Of a stretch of 64,000 bases of DNA, positions 16,250 to 24,737 are shown in pieces. A model generated the notes under the pieces. That model did no database searches and was not told the origin of the DNA. It saw only the letters and a program-made list of their open reading frames with translations. The position numbers were made by a program, and so were the translations under genes. Within the stretch, counting starts at the first letter, position 1. Each line of letters begins with the position of its first letter. The stretch comes from Brevibacillus fluminis (GTDB lineage: Bacteria > Bacillota > Bacilli > Brevibacillales > Brevibacillaceae): contig NZ_RHHQ01000012.1 of NCBI RefSeq assembly GCF_003710825.1, positions 558,001-622,000 on the forward strand. Direction: 5' to 3'.

Positions 16250-17205
16250 GCGTTTTCGGGGTGCTCCTCGTGTTGATAGCTCAGTTGTCCGCCTGCACGG
16301 CGACGGACGAGGAAAACCGTCACGACCGGATCGAGACGATCGCGTTGATCGTCAAGATGAAGCACGGCGATTTTTGGCGTACCGTCAAGATGGGCGCGGA
16401 ATCAGCCGCGAAAGAGCTGGATGTGAACCTGAATTTTTACGCACCGGACTATGAAGAGGATGTTGAGGGGCAGATCAGGCTGATTAACCAAGCGTTCCTC
16501 GATGGGGCGGACGCGGTGGTGATCGCCGCCAATGACGCAACCTCGCTTACTGAGGTCGTCAAAGGGGCAAATCGAACTCGCATTCCACTCATCTCGATCG
16601 ATTCCGAGTTTTCCACCGACCAGGTGAAAAGCTTCATCGGCACCGACAATCTCGATGCGGGCAAAAAAGCGGCTGACAAACTGATGCAGCTTGTGGGCAA
16701 CCATGGAAAAATCGCGATGATGGGCTCGATCACAGGCGCCGACAATACGGAGCAGCGGGAGCTCGGGCTGCGGCAGGTGCTCTCCCATTACCCGCAGGTG
16801 CAGCTGGTCGCAGAGGCGTACAGCAGAGCCGATCCCAAGCTTGCGGCCGAGCTCGTGCGCAAGCTGCTCACAGGAAATGAGAAGATCGACGGCATCCTCG
16901 CCTTAAACGCCACCGTGGCCATCGCGATCGCCGAGGAAATCAACAAGCTGGGGCTCACAGGCAAAATCAAGCTCGTGACCATCGATAGCCCGCCAGAAGT
17001 GCTGGATTTTTTGCAGGACGGCGTGATCCAAGCAACGATCATCCAAAAGCCGTTCAGCATTGGGTATTTGAGCATCAAGCATGCCGTGGAAGCGATCGAT
17101 GGTATCCCTGTCCCGGGGCGGGTCGATACCGGCACAAAGGTGATCGATCTGGAAAACATGTTTTGGTCGGAGAATCAGAAGCTGCTGTTCCCGTTTGTGA
17201 AGTAA
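16204..17205 (+). CDS. Sugar-binding lipoprotein of RbsB type, probable co-sensor
   Basis: A 333-residue lipoprotein with a basic N-terminus (KRRRR), a hydrophobic stretch and the lipobox QLSAC, then a periplasmic-binding-protein type 1 fold (ALIVKMKHGDFWRTVKMGAE, then ADAVVIAANDATSL, then LVTIDSPPEVLDFL). No transporter genes are attached to it. It is encoded inside the kinase operon, and its start overlaps the kinase by 46 bp. The arrangement matches three-component systems such as XylFII-LytS-YesN, where a membrane-tethered sugar-binding protein gates the kinase. Confidence 0.85.
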   Translation: MDTIHRTKRRRRISISVFGVLLVLIAQLSACTATDEENRHDRIETIALIVKMKHGDFWRTVKMGAESAAKELDVNLNFYAPDYEEDVEGQIRLINQAFLDGADAVVIAANDATSLTEVVKGANRTRIPLISIDSEFSTDQVKSFIGTDNLDAGKKAADKLMQLVGNHGKIAMMGSITGADNTEQRELGLRQVLSHYPQVQLVAEAYSRADPKLAAELVRKLLTGNEKIDGILALNATVAIAIAEEINKLGLTGKIKLVTIDSPPEVLDFLQDGVIQATIIQKPFSIGYLSIKHAVEAIDGIPVPGRVDTGTKVIDLENMFWSENQKLLFPFVK

Positions 17206-17263
17206 CCAGCAAGTGATGAGGATTTTGCTAGGAATGATGAGAATTTTCTATTATCTTTTCCGG

Positions 17264-17277
17264 TGGAATCGCTTACA
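17264..17277. promoter_or_regulatory. Candidate catabolite-responsive element (cre) upstream of mglB
   Basis: TGGAATCGCTTACA differs from the CcpA consensus TGWNANCGNTNWCA at one position. It lies about 90 bases before the mglB start codon, so CcpA repression during growth on glucose is likely. Confidence 0.6.
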
Positions 17278-17366
17278 TTTTGATACAGATAGGAAAATAT
17301 TGAAATGCACCCAGATTTTATCACTTGAGAGTAAATACGATATCGATCTGTAAGGGGGATGTTGTA

Positions 17367-18404
17367 GTGAAAAAACTGGTTCTCTCATCGCTTGCTGCTG
17401 TCGTTACGTTATCCATCGCGGGATGCTCTAGCCAAAGCGGCTCCCAACCGACGTCAGGAAGCGGAGACGGCGGTAAGCCCAAAATCGGGGTCGCCATCTA
17501 CAAGTTCGACGATACGTTCATGACGGGCGTGCGCAACGCCATCTCGCAAGCGGCGGAAGGCAAAGACGAGGTGGACATCGTTGACAGCCAAAATTCACAG
17601 CCGACGCAAAATGACAAGGTCGACTTGTTCATCACCAAGAAAGTCAGCTCGCTCGCCATTAACCCGGTTGACCGTACGGCAGCGGGCGTCATTATCGATA
17701 AAGCGAAGCAGGCGAACATTCCGGTCGTCTTCTTCAACCGCGAGCCGATGCCCGAGGATATGCAGAAGTGGGATAAGGTGTATTACGTTGGAGCGAAAGC
17801 GGAGGAATCCGGAACGATTTCCGGTCAACTGCTGGTCGATTACTGGAAGGCGCATCCCGAGGCCGACAAGAACAAGGACGGTGTGCTGCAATATGTCATG
17901 CTGAAAGGCGAGCCAGGCCACCAGGATGCGGAGCTGCGGACAAAATTCTCGATCAAGGCGATTGAAGACGCGGGTATCAAGGTGGAGAAGGTCGCCGAAG
18001 ATACCGCGATGTGGGATCGCGTGAAAGGGCAGGAGAAAATGGCAGCATTCCTTGCGGCCAATGGAGACAAGATCGAAGCGGTGCTTGCGAACAACGACGA
18101 CATGGCGCTCGGCGCGATCGAAGCGTTGAAGGCGGCAGGCTATTTCAAAGATAACAAATACATGCCAGTGGTAGGCGTGGACGCAACGGCACCGGCACTC
18201 AAAGAGCTGGAAGCCGGCACATTGCTCGGTACCGTGCTCAACGACGCAAAAAACCAGGGCAAAGCGACGCTTAACATCGCCGACGCGCTCGCTAAAGGGC
18301 AGACGCCAGGCAAGGATAACACGGGCTATGACATCACCGACGGCAAATACGTCTGGGTTCCGTACAAAAAAATCACCAAGGAAAACATGAGCGACGCCCA
18401 GTAA
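17367..18404 (+). CDS. mglB: Galactose/methyl-galactoside-binding lipoprotein MglB
   Basis: A 345-residue substrate-binding protein. It starts with a GTG after AAGGGGGAT and has a lipobox at TLSIAGC. The body matches MglB: GVAIYKFDDTFMTGVRNAI at the start of the mature fold, SLAINPVDRTAAGVII, the EF-hand-like calcium loop NKDGVLQYVMLKGEPGH, and VLANNDDMALGAIEALKAAG. It delivers galactose or glucose to MglA/MglC encoded behind it. A hairpin after the gene probably lowers expression of the transporter relative to this protein. Confidence 0.93.
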   Translation: MKKLVLSSLAAVVTLSIAGCSSQSGSQPTSGSGDGGKPKIGVAIYKFDDTFMTGVRNAISQAAEGKDEVDIVDSQNSQPTQNDKVDLFITKKVSSLAINPVDRTAAGVIIDKAKQANIPVVFFNREPMPEDMQKWDKVYYVGAKAEESGTISGQLLVDYWKAHPEADKNKDGVLQYVMLKGEPGHQDAELRTKFSIKAIEDAGIKVEKVAEDTAMWDRVKGQEKMAAFLAANGDKIEAVLANNDDMALGAIEALKAAGYFKDNKYMPVVGVDATAPALKELEAGTLLGTVLNDAKNQGKATLNIADALAKGQTPGKDNTGYDITDGKYVWVPYKKITKENMSDAQ

Positions 18405-18412
18405 GCCTCGCG

Positions 18413-18457
18413 AAAACCCACTCGGTGCAGCGTGAACGTGTCGCCGGGTGGGTTTTT
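18413..18457 (+). terminator. Intra-operon terminator between mglB and mglA
   Basis: CCCACTCGG (18417-18425) pairs with CCGGGTGGG (18444-18452) with one G-T pair, followed by TTTTT. With no promoter seen between it and mglA, it is likely leaky and sets the stoichiometry of the transporter. Confidence 0.75.
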
Positions 18458-18517
18458 CTCCAGTATGCGCAAGCGAATTGACGACCCTGATGCGAGGGTG
18501 GGAGGCAATCGATAGCC

Positions 18518-20029
18518 ATGACCGAATACGTGCTTGAAATGAAAGGAATATGCAAAGAGTTCCCCGGTGTAAAAGCGCTCGATGATGTCACGCTGCAAGT
18601 CCGCAAAGGAACCGTACATGCGCTGATGGGGGAAAATGGAGCAGGGAAATCGACCTTGATGAAATGCCTGTTCGGCATGTACAAACCCGATGCGGGTGAA
18701 ATCATCCTGCACGGGCAGAAAGTGCAAATCACGAGCTCCAAAGCGGCGCTTGACAGCGGCATCTCGATGATCCATCAGGAGCTTCATCCCGTGCCGTTCC
18801 GCAATGTGATGGAAAACATCTGGCTGGGCCGTTTTCCGATCAAACAAATCGGACCGTTTCCGTTCGTCGATGAAAAGAAAATGCAGCACGACACGAATGC
18901 ACTCTTAAAAGAGCTGAATCTGGATGTGAAGCCGACGGATCGGGTTGGCAGCCTATCCGTGTCCAAAATCCAGTCGATCGAGATCGCCAAGGCGGTCTCC
19001 TACCATGCGAAAGTAATCGTGATGGACGAACCGACCTCCTCCTTGACTGGCGCAGAAGTGGAGCAGCTGTTTGCCATCATTGAAAAATTAAAAAGCACCG
19101 GTGTTTCGATTATTTACATCTCCCACAAGATGGAGGAGATCTTGCGGATATCCGACGATGTGACGATCATGCGCGATGGTAAAAAAATCGGTACCTGGAA
19201 CGCAGCGGAGCTGACGACGGATATCATCATTGCACGGATGGTCGGGCGCGATTTGTCGCAGCGCTTTCCCGAACGGAGCAATCAGCCGGGCGATGTGCTG
19301 CTGAAGGTGGAAGGACTCACGTCGCCATTTCCCCAATCGTTCAAAAACGTCTCATTCGAGCTGCGCGAGGGAGAAATTTTGGGGGTAGGCGGGCTGGTCG
19401 GCGCACAGCGGACCGAGCTGATCGAGGCGCTGTTCGGCTTGCGTTCAGTTGTGTCGGGTGAGATTTGGATTCGCGGGAAACGGGTGAAAATCAAGACTCC
19501 CATCGATGCAAAAAAGCAAAAAATCGCGCTTTTGACCGAGGAACGTCGCGCCACCGGTATTTTTCCCGTTTTGCCGGTATGGGAGAACACGGTTATGGCC
19601 AATCTCGCACGCTACCAGCGCCCTTATTTACTGCTCGATGAGCGGATGCAAAAGCAGCAGGTAGCCAAAAGCATCGATCTCTTGCGCGTCAAGACGCCGT
19701 CGATGAAAACGCTCATCAAAAACTTGTCAGGCGGAAACCAGCAAAAGGTGTTGCTTGCGCGATGGCTATTGACGGAGCCGGATATTCTTTTGCTCGATGA
19801 ACCGACACGGGGCATCGATGTTGGCGCGAAGTATGAGATTTATTCGATCATTGCAGATCTGGCCAAACAAGGGAAAAGCATCATTATGATTTCGTCGGAA
19901 ATGCCAGAGCTGCTTGGCATGTCAGACCGAATCATGGTGATGTGCGAAGGAAGGCTGACGGGCACCGTGGATGGTAAAAGCGCGACGGAGGAAGACATCA
20001 TGCGGCTTGCCACTAGGCATTTGGCGTAG
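18518..20029 (+). CDS. mglA: Galactose/methyl-galactoside ABC ATPase MglA
   Basis: A 503-residue tandem ATPase of the sugar CUT2 class. The first half has Walker A GENGAGKST, LSVSKIQSIEIAKA in place of the standard signature, and VIVMDEPTSSL. The second half has a degenerate Walker A region (GVGGLVGAQRTELIEALFG), the signature NLSGGNQQK and LLLDEPTRGIDVGAKYEI. This asymmetry is normal for RbsA/MglA proteins. GGTGGGAGG lies upstream of ATG 18518. mglC follows after 17 bases. Confidence 0.94.
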   Translation: MTEYVLEMKGICKEFPGVKALDDVTLQVRKGTVHALMGENGAGKSTLMKCLFGMYKPDAGEIILHGQKVQITSSKAALDSGISMIHQELHPVPFRNVMENIWLGRFPIKQIGPFPFVDEKKMQHDTNALLKELNLDVKPTDRVGSLSVSKIQSIEIAKAVSYHAKVIVMDEPTSSLTGAEVEQLFAIIEKLKSTGVSIIYISHKMEEILRISDDVTIMRDGKKIGTWNAAELTTDIIIARMVGRDLSQRFPERSNQPGDVLLKVEGLTSPFPQSFKNVSFELREGEILGVGGLVGAQRTELIEALFGLRSVVSGEIWIRGKRVKIKTPIDAKKQKIALLTEERRATGIFPVLPVWENTVMANLARYQRPYLLLDERMQKQQVAKSIDLLRVKTPSMKTLIKNLSGGNQQKVLLARWLLTEPDILLLDEPTRGIDVGAKYEIYSIIADLAKQGKSIIMISSEMPELLGMSDRIMVMCEGRLTGTVDGKSATEEDIMRLATRHLA

Positions 20030-20046
20030 GAGGGGAGAAGAAACGG

Positions 20047-21066
20047 ATGAGCAGTGTAAGCGCAAAGCAAGCCAAAGAATTTTTGTTTCAGAATGCGATC
20101 TATATCGTGCTGATCGTGCTCATTTTGGGCATCGCCGTCTATGATCCGCGCTTTTTATCGGTTACGACCTTGCGCGATATTTTGCTGCAATCGTCGACGA
20201 GAGCGATTATTGCGCTGGGGGCAGCATTCGTGCTGATCACGGGCGGTGTCGATTTGTCTGCTGGACGGGTGGTAGGGCTTACGGCAGTCTTGTCGGCGTC
20301 GATGCTGCAGATGCAGGACTACCCGCGCCGCTTCTTTCCCGATCTGCCTGACTTGCCACTTTTGGTGCCAATCGTGCTGGCCATCTTGGCTGGCTTGATC
20401 GTCGGCCTGATCAACGGGCTGATCGTCGCCAAGTTCAGCGTTCCACCGTTCATCGCCACGCTGGGCACTATGGTCATCGTCTATGGGGTCAACTCAATCT
20501 ATTTCGATATGAAGCCGAACGAATCGCAGCCAATCGGCGGGCTCTCCAAGGAGTTCAGCCATTTAGGCACAGGGTTCATCGGACCCAATGGCCCCTACTC
20601 GATCCCGTATATCGTCATCATCGCGGTGGTTGTCGCGTTTTTCGTCTGGGTCATTTTCAATAAGACAAGGCTGGGCAAAAACATGTATGCAATCGGCGGC
20701 AATATACAAGCCGCGACCGTATCGGGAATCAATGTAGGGTGGAACCTGATGATCATCTATGCGATCGCAGGCGCGTTGTATGGCCTTGCAGGAGTGCTGG
20801 AAGCAGGCCGCACGGGTGGTGCCACCAATAACTACGGTAATATGTACGAGCTCGATGCTATTGCGGCGTGCGTCGTCGGGGGCGTTTCCACATCGGGGGG
20901 GATCGGCAAAGTATCCGGTATTTTGACCGGCGTGCTGATTTTCGGGGTCATTAACTACGGGCTGACGTTCATCGGTGTAAACCCATACTGGCAGCTTATC
21001 ATCAAAGGGCTGATCATCATCGCTGCAGTATCGTTCGATATTCGCAAGTATTTGGCCAAAAAATAA
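20047..21066 (+). CDS. mglC: Galactose/methyl-galactoside ABC permease MglC
   Basis: A 339-residue membrane protein with eight to ten hydrophobic segments and the BPD_transp_2 signature around ALGAAFVLITGGVDLSAGR and GLINGLIVAKFSVPPFIATL. It forms the homodimeric channel for MglA. AGGAGGGGAGAAG precedes the ATG. It is the last gene of the mgl operon, and the only terminator-like structure behind it is the long-range inverted repeat at 21082-21176. Confidence 0.94.
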   Translation: MSSVSAKQAKEFLFQNAIYIVLIVLILGIAVYDPRFLSVTTLRDILLQSSTRAIIALGAAFVLITGGVDLSAGRVVGLTAVLSASMLQMQDYPRRFFPDLPDLPLLVPIVLAILAGLIVGLINGLIVAKFSVPPFIATLGTMVIVYGVNSIYFDMKPNESQPIGGLSKEFSHLGTGFIGPNGPYSIPYIVIIAVVVAFFVWVIFNKTRLGKNMYAIGGNIQAATVSGINVGWNLMIIYAIAGALYGLAGVLEAGRTGGATNNYGNMYELDAIAACVVGGVSTSGGIGKVSGILTGVLIFGVINYGLTFIGVNPYWQLIIKGLIIIAAVSFDIRKYLAKK

Positions 21067-21081
21067 GCCGTAAAAATCAAT

Positions 21082-21176
21082 GGAGTGCTGACAACAAACC
21101 GTAACCACGGTGAAGAGAAAGGCGGGGGGAGAGTGGTGTGGCTCCCTCACGTCAATCCCTTTGTTGTCAGCACTCC
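21082..21176. repeat. 17-bp perfect inverted repeat spanning the mglC-tetR junction
   Basis: GGAGTGCTGACAACAAA (21082-21098) reappears as its exact reverse complement at 21160-21176, 61 bases later. The right arm lies inside the 3' end of the leftward TetR gene and encodes part of its last residues (GVLTTKG). It may act as a shared terminator of the convergent genes, or it may mark a small inverted duplication. Confidence 0.75.
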
Positions 21177-21767
21177 TTCATTGTCCATCCCCTCAAACAC
21201 GATGGATACTTTCTCATCCATAATTTCTTCAAGCGGCCAGGCACCTTCGCTGCGAACCCAGTCGTACAAAGCATTGTAGTAAATGTTTTCAAGCATGTTG
21301 GCAACGACGAGCGGGTTGAATTTCGTCTTGAGCCGCCCTTTATCCTGAGCTTCTTCGATGAGATCAGCAAAAAGCTGGCGCAGCTCAACATTGGCATTCT
21401 TTTCCGAATCGAAAATTTGCCGGTGCTTCATCGATGATTCCAGCAGCACCTTCATGAAGTCGTAATTCTGGATATTAACCTCGTTTAAAATTTTATAAAT
21501 GCGTAGCACGCGCTGCTTGCAGCTATCGCCATAATCCCACTCATCGCGGCGCTCCTCGATTTCCTGCAGCCGGTCATAGCCCCAGTGGGCGAGGATCGCT
21601 TCCTTGGAGGCGAAATGCAAAAAAATCGTCCCTCTTGCTACGTCGGCTTCCTCCGAAATCATGTCGATGGTCGTAGATTCGAAGCCGTGTTCTTTAAACA
21701 GCTTGATCGCTGCATTGAATATCTTTTGGCGGGTTTCCCGCTTTTTCCGTTCCCGTCGTGTGGTCAT
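21147..21767 (-). CDS. TetR/AcrR family transcriptional regulator
   Basis: A 206-residue repressor. The helix-turn-helix occupies about residues 10-55 (RQKIFNAAIKLFKEHGFEST, then ADVARGTIFLHFASKEAIL), followed by an all-helical ligand domain. The start is the ATG at 21767 with GGAGGTGCGCGAA before it; a longer open frame upstream has no ribosome site. Its final residues are encoded by one arm of the 17-bp inverted repeat. It stands alone and is divergent from the GNAT gene, so that gene or its own promoter may be a target. Confidence 0.9.
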   Translation of the reverse strand: MTTRRERKKRETRQKIFNAAIKLFKEHGFESTTIDMISEEADVARGTIFLHFASKEAILAHWGYDRLQEIEERRDEWDYGDSCKQRVLRIYKILNEVNIQNYDFMKVLLESSMKHRQIFDSEKNANVELRQLFADLIEEAQDKGRLKTKFNPLVVANMLENIYYNALYDWVRSEGAWPLEEIMDEKVSIVFEGMDNEGVLTTKGLT

Positions 21768-21789
21768 TTCGCGCACCTCCATTTTTTGT

Positions 21790-21818
21790 ATTATAGCACA
21801 TTTGAAAATATCCGCAGA
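21790..21818 (-). promoter_or_regulatory. Probable promoter of the TetR gene
   Basis: On the minus strand TATAAT (21795-21790) carries an extended TGTGC in front of it. The -35 box 17 bases upstream (TCTGCG) is poor, so this would be an extended -10 promoter. Confidence 0.4.
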
Positions 21819-21938
21819 AAAACTGTAGACGAAAAATGCATTAGAATGTATATTTATATAAAACGGTGAATAAATATTCGAAATAGAATGATTCACTGCC
21901 CAGAATGGGAACGGGATTTAATCAAGGGGGACTGTGCC

Positions 21939-22412
21939 ATGGCAATGACAAAAACCATTACAGTGCGTCACGCGCTGATTGAAGATTTGGATCAAATGCT
22001 GGAAATCATTAATAAGTATGCCCAACAAGGGTTGATGCTGCCGCGCACGAAGCTGTCGGTCTGTGAAAATTTGCAATGCTTCCTGGTCGCCCACGACGGC
22101 GAATCGGTCGTAGGTGTCGCTGGCTTGCATATTTTGTGGGAGGATCTCTCGGAAATCCGCTCGCTTGCCATTGCGGAAAATACGAAAGGCTTGGGCATCG
22201 GCAAGCAGCTGGTCGAGGCGCTTGTTGAGCATAGCAAACGATTAGGGATCAGACGTGTCCTGTCGCTTACGTATCAGAAAGAGTTTTTTGAAAAATGCGG
22301 TTTTACTGTTGTAGCAAAAGAAGGTTTGCCGCAAAAAGTTTGGAAGGATTGCATCAACTGCTCCAAGCTGCCGGTTTGCGACGAGATCGCAATGATCCGC
22401 GAGGCGTTCTAA
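21939..22412 (+). CDS. GNAT family N-acetyltransferase, ArgA-like
   Basis: A 157-residue acetyl-CoA-dependent transferase. The acetyl-CoA loop is visible in EIRSLAIAENTKGLGIGKQL (Q/RxxGxG/A pattern as KGLGIGK), and the C-terminal half has FFEKCGFTVV. The overall pattern, including the closing INCSKLPVCDEIAM, resembles the small stand-alone N-acetylglutamate-synthase-like group. The ATG at 21939 follows AAGGGGGA. The substrate is not proven; no arginine genes are adjacent. Confidence 0.83.
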   Translation: MAMTKTITVRHALIEDLDQMLEIINKYAQQGLMLPRTKLSVCENLQCFLVAHDGESVVGVAGLHILWEDLSEIRSLAIAENTKGLGIGKQLVEALVEHSKRLGIRRVLSLTYQKEFFEKCGFTVVAKEGLPQKVWKDCINCSKLPVCDEIAMIREAF

Positions 22413-22488
22413 CTGTTGCGAGCACATCGATCCATCCATTTTTACCCATCCATATGGTATGATTGTAGAGATGAATGGAGGGATAAGG

Positions 22489-23313
22489 ATGGCAGTACGC
22501 AATGAAAGCACTGTATTGCAAAACGGCATCAAAATGCCATGGCTCGGTTTGGGCGTCTGGAAAGTAAAAGAAGGTTCAGAAGTGGTTGATGCTGTGAAAG
22601 CGGCGATCGCAACCGGCTACCGGAGCATTGACACCGCTGCGGTTTACGGCAATGAGGACGGCGTTGGCAAAGGAATTGCAGAATCCGGAGTCGCCCGCGA
22701 TGAGCTGTTCATCACCAGCAAAGTGTGGAATGCCGACCAAGGCTACGACTCTACCCTTCAAGCGTTTGATGCGAGCATGAGCAAGCTTGGCCTAGATGTG
22801 CTTGATCTCTATCTCATCCATTGGCCGGTAAAAGGCAAATACAAAGAAACATGGCGTGCGCTGGAAACGTTGTATAAAGAAGGCCGCGTTCGTGCGATTG
22901 GCGTGAGCAACTTCCACGTCCATCATCTGGAAGACTTGCTTGATGGCGCAGAGGTGGCGCCGATGGTGGATCAGGTTGAATTCCATCCGCTGCTGAGCCA
23001 GGTTGAGCTGCGCACGTTTGCCAAGCAGCACAACATCCAGCTTGAGGCATGGAGCCCGCTTATGCAAGGAAACCTCGATTTGCCACTGCTGACAGAGCTC
23101 TCTAGCAAATACGGGAAAACGGCTGCACAGATCGTCCTGCGCTGGGATATTCAGCATGAAGTGGTGACGATTCCAAAATCCATCACGCCTGCTCGTATTG
23201 CCGAAAATGCCGATATTTTTGATTTCGCGCTTTCCGCGGAGGATATGGAGAAGATCGATGGCCTCAATCAAAACAAACGATTCGGCCCCGATCCGGATAA
23301 CTTCAACTTTTAA
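22489..23313 (+). CDS. Aldo/keto reductase (YvgN/glyoxal-reductase-like)
   Basis: A 274-residue NADPH-dependent TIM-barrel reductase with the complete catalytic tetrad Asp48, Tyr53, Lys78 and His111 (SIDTAAVYG, TSKVW, LIHWP) and the cofactor motif IPKSITPARI. Members reduce glyoxal, methylglyoxal and other aldehydes. GGAGGGATAAGG precedes the ATG at 22489. It is closed by its own terminator. Confidence 0.92.
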   Translation: MAVRNESTVLQNGIKMPWLGLGVWKVKEGSEVVDAVKAAIATGYRSIDTAAVYGNEDGVGKGIAESGVARDELFITSKVWNADQGYDSTLQAFDASMSKLGLDVLDLYLIHWPVKGKYKETWRALETLYKEGRVRAIGVSNFHVHHLEDLLDGAEVAPMVDQVEFHPLLSQVELRTFAKQHNIQLEAWSPLMQGNLDLPLLTELSSKYGKTAAQIVLRWDIQHEVVTIPKSITPARIAENADIFDFALSAEDMEKIDGLNQNKRFGPDPDNFNF

Positions 23314-23324
23314 TATGCTTGTAC

Positions 23325-23352
23325 ATAAAACCGGCCTAGCGCCGGTTTTTTA
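23325..23352 (+). terminator. Terminator of the aldo/keto reductase gene
   Basis: AACCGGC-ctagc-GCCGGTT followed by TTTTATTTTTT. Confidence 0.85.
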
Positions 23353-23459
23353 TTTTTTCAAGGCAGTCGTATTTTTCTCTAATAGTTTCTCAAAAAAAGG
23401 GAACACTGAAAGAGAATTTGAGCTTTGACAACCAGACAACTTCTAAAGGAGGAACAGCT

Positions 23460-24029
23460 GTGAAAAAGTGGATTGCGAGTGCCGTCCTGCTGTGGGCGAT
23501 TACAGGGAACGGAATGGTGTATGCCACGCCCGAACATGAACACCCGGACAAATCGGCAGGGCAAACGCAAGGCAAAATCGAGAGTGAGACGCAAGGGAAA
23601 CGGATGGTCTCAATCTATGATGGCAGCGGCAAGGAAATCGGCAAAGCGGTCGTGTTTCAAGAAGGAAACGGCGTGCGTGTCGAAGTAAAAGTCAGCGGGC
23701 TTACTCCTGGTCAGCATGGTTTTCATATTCATGAAAAAGCTTTCACCGACTTCGATTTCAAAACGTCTGGCGAGCATTTGAATCCGGGACATCGCCAGCA
23801 TGGCTTTGATAATCCGAAAGGGTTCCATATGGGCGACATGACCAATCTGGAAGTCAAGGAAGACGGCACTGGCGAAAATAGCTTCCTGATCGAAGGGGCG
23901 AATTTGGCGAAAAACAGTCCGCAATCACTGCTCGGACGGTCGATCATTATCCACGCCCAGCCAGATGATTACAAAACCGACCCTGCCGGCAATTCCGGCG
24001 AACGTATTGCGGGGGGAAATATCCAATAG
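23460..24029 (+). CDS. Exported Cu/Zn superoxide dismutase-like protein
   Basis: A 189-residue secreted protein of the SodC/YojM family. A signal peptide ends near VYA-TPEHEH. Counting from the GTG start, the metal ligands expected for Cu/Zn SOD are all visible: His89 and His91 (HGFHIHE), bridging His106, His114, His123, Asp126 and His165 (IIIHAQPDD). The arginine near the copper is in GERIAGG. Remarkably, the whole protein contains no cysteine, so the conserved intrasubunit disulfide cannot form. AAAGGAGGAACAG precedes the GTG. A histidine-rich N-terminus (HEH) may help metal capture. Confidence 0.9.
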   Translation: MKKWIASAVLLWAITGNGMVYATPEHEHPDKSAGQTQGKIESETQGKRMVSIYDGSGKEIGKAVVFQEGNGVRVEVKVSGLTPGQHGFHIHEKAFTDFDFKTSGEHLNPGHRQHGFDNPKGFHMGDMTNLEVKEDGTGENSFLIEGANLAKNSPQSLLGRSIIIHAQPDDYKTDPAGNSGERIAGGNIQ

Positions 24030-24040
24030 CAACAATAGCA

Positions 24041-24075
24041 AAGCCGGCGACAAAAAAATTGTTGCCGGTTTTTCT
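24041..24075 (+). terminator. Terminator of the superoxide dismutase gene
   Basis: CCGGCGACAA (24044-24053) pairs with TTGTTGCCGG (24059-24068) with one G-T pair, followed by TTTTTCTTTTT. Confidence 0.85.
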
Positions 24076-24096
24076 TTTTCGATCAGCCTGCATGCA

Positions 24097-24125
24097 TTGA
24101 CAAGCGGTTTGATGGCACATACAAT
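24097..24125 (+). promoter_or_regulatory. Sigma-A promoter of the MarR gene
   Basis: Perfect TTGACA (24097-24102) and TACAAT (24120-24125) are separated by 17 bases. This is one of the best promoters in the window; transcription would start near 24132. Confidence 0.75.
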
Positions 24126-24182
24126 AAGAAGCATTGCTAGAAAAGGAACTATTTTCTGACTGAAAGGTATGGCCCGCCCTCT

Positions 24183-24623
24183 ATGGATAGTCGTCGTGAG
24201 CAGTATATTAAAGAGTTTGAAAGCATTTTTCGAGTTTTCAACCGCAGGTTTCTGCGGGAAATGAATCAAATTTTTGGCGACCGACTGTCCTATTCGGAAT
24301 TTCTTTATTTGAAATTCTTGGATCAGAAGGGCTCGCAGATGGTTTCTGCTCTGTCCGAAGAGTTTAGCGTATCCGTAAGCCATATTACGGCTGTGATGAA
24401 CACACTGGTGAGCGAGGGCTATGTAAACAGAGTACGTTCCGAGCAGGATCGGCGTGTGGTGGAATTGACGATCACAGAAGAGGGAAAACGGTTAATTACC
24501 GAACTGGACAGTGTGAAAGATGTACATATGCGGAATTCGTTTGAGCCGCTCAGTACGGAAGAAATTGCACAACTACTGGCACTCTATCAAAAATTGTCCA
24601 CAAAAAACCCTAGTCAGTCTTGA
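24183..24623 (+). CDS. MarR family transcriptional regulator
   Basis: A 146-residue winged-helix repressor. The DNA-binding part is SALSEEFSVSVSHITAVMNT followed by the wing VRSEQDRRVVELTITEEGKR, framed by dimerisation helices. The start at 24183 lacks a strong ribosome site (only GAAAGG about 17 bases upstream). No drug-efflux gene is adjacent, so its target is unknown. Its stop codon is inside the loop of the terminator hairpin. Confidence 0.9.
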   Translation: MDSRREQYIKEFESIFRVFNRRFLREMNQIFGDRLSYSEFLYLKFLDQKGSQMVSALSEEFSVSVSHITAVMNTLVSEGYVNRVRSEQDRRVVELTITEEGKRLITELDSVKDVHMRNSFEPLSTEEIAQLLALYQKLSTKNPSQS

Positions 24624-24642
24624 GGCTAGGGTTCTTCTTTTT
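24606..24642 (+). terminator. Terminator overlapping the MarR stop codon
   Basis: AACCCTAG (24606-24613) pairs with CTAGGGTT (24626-24633), followed by CTTCTTTTTCT. The stem's left arm is coding sequence. Confidence 0.8.
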
Positions 24643-24737
24643 CTCTTTTGACATGACATCCACACGCTTGTTGCAGGATATTCTTGCGAGAATGTTGAAT
24701 CATAAGGGAAGGAACCTAGCTGCGGAGGGTACGCAAC

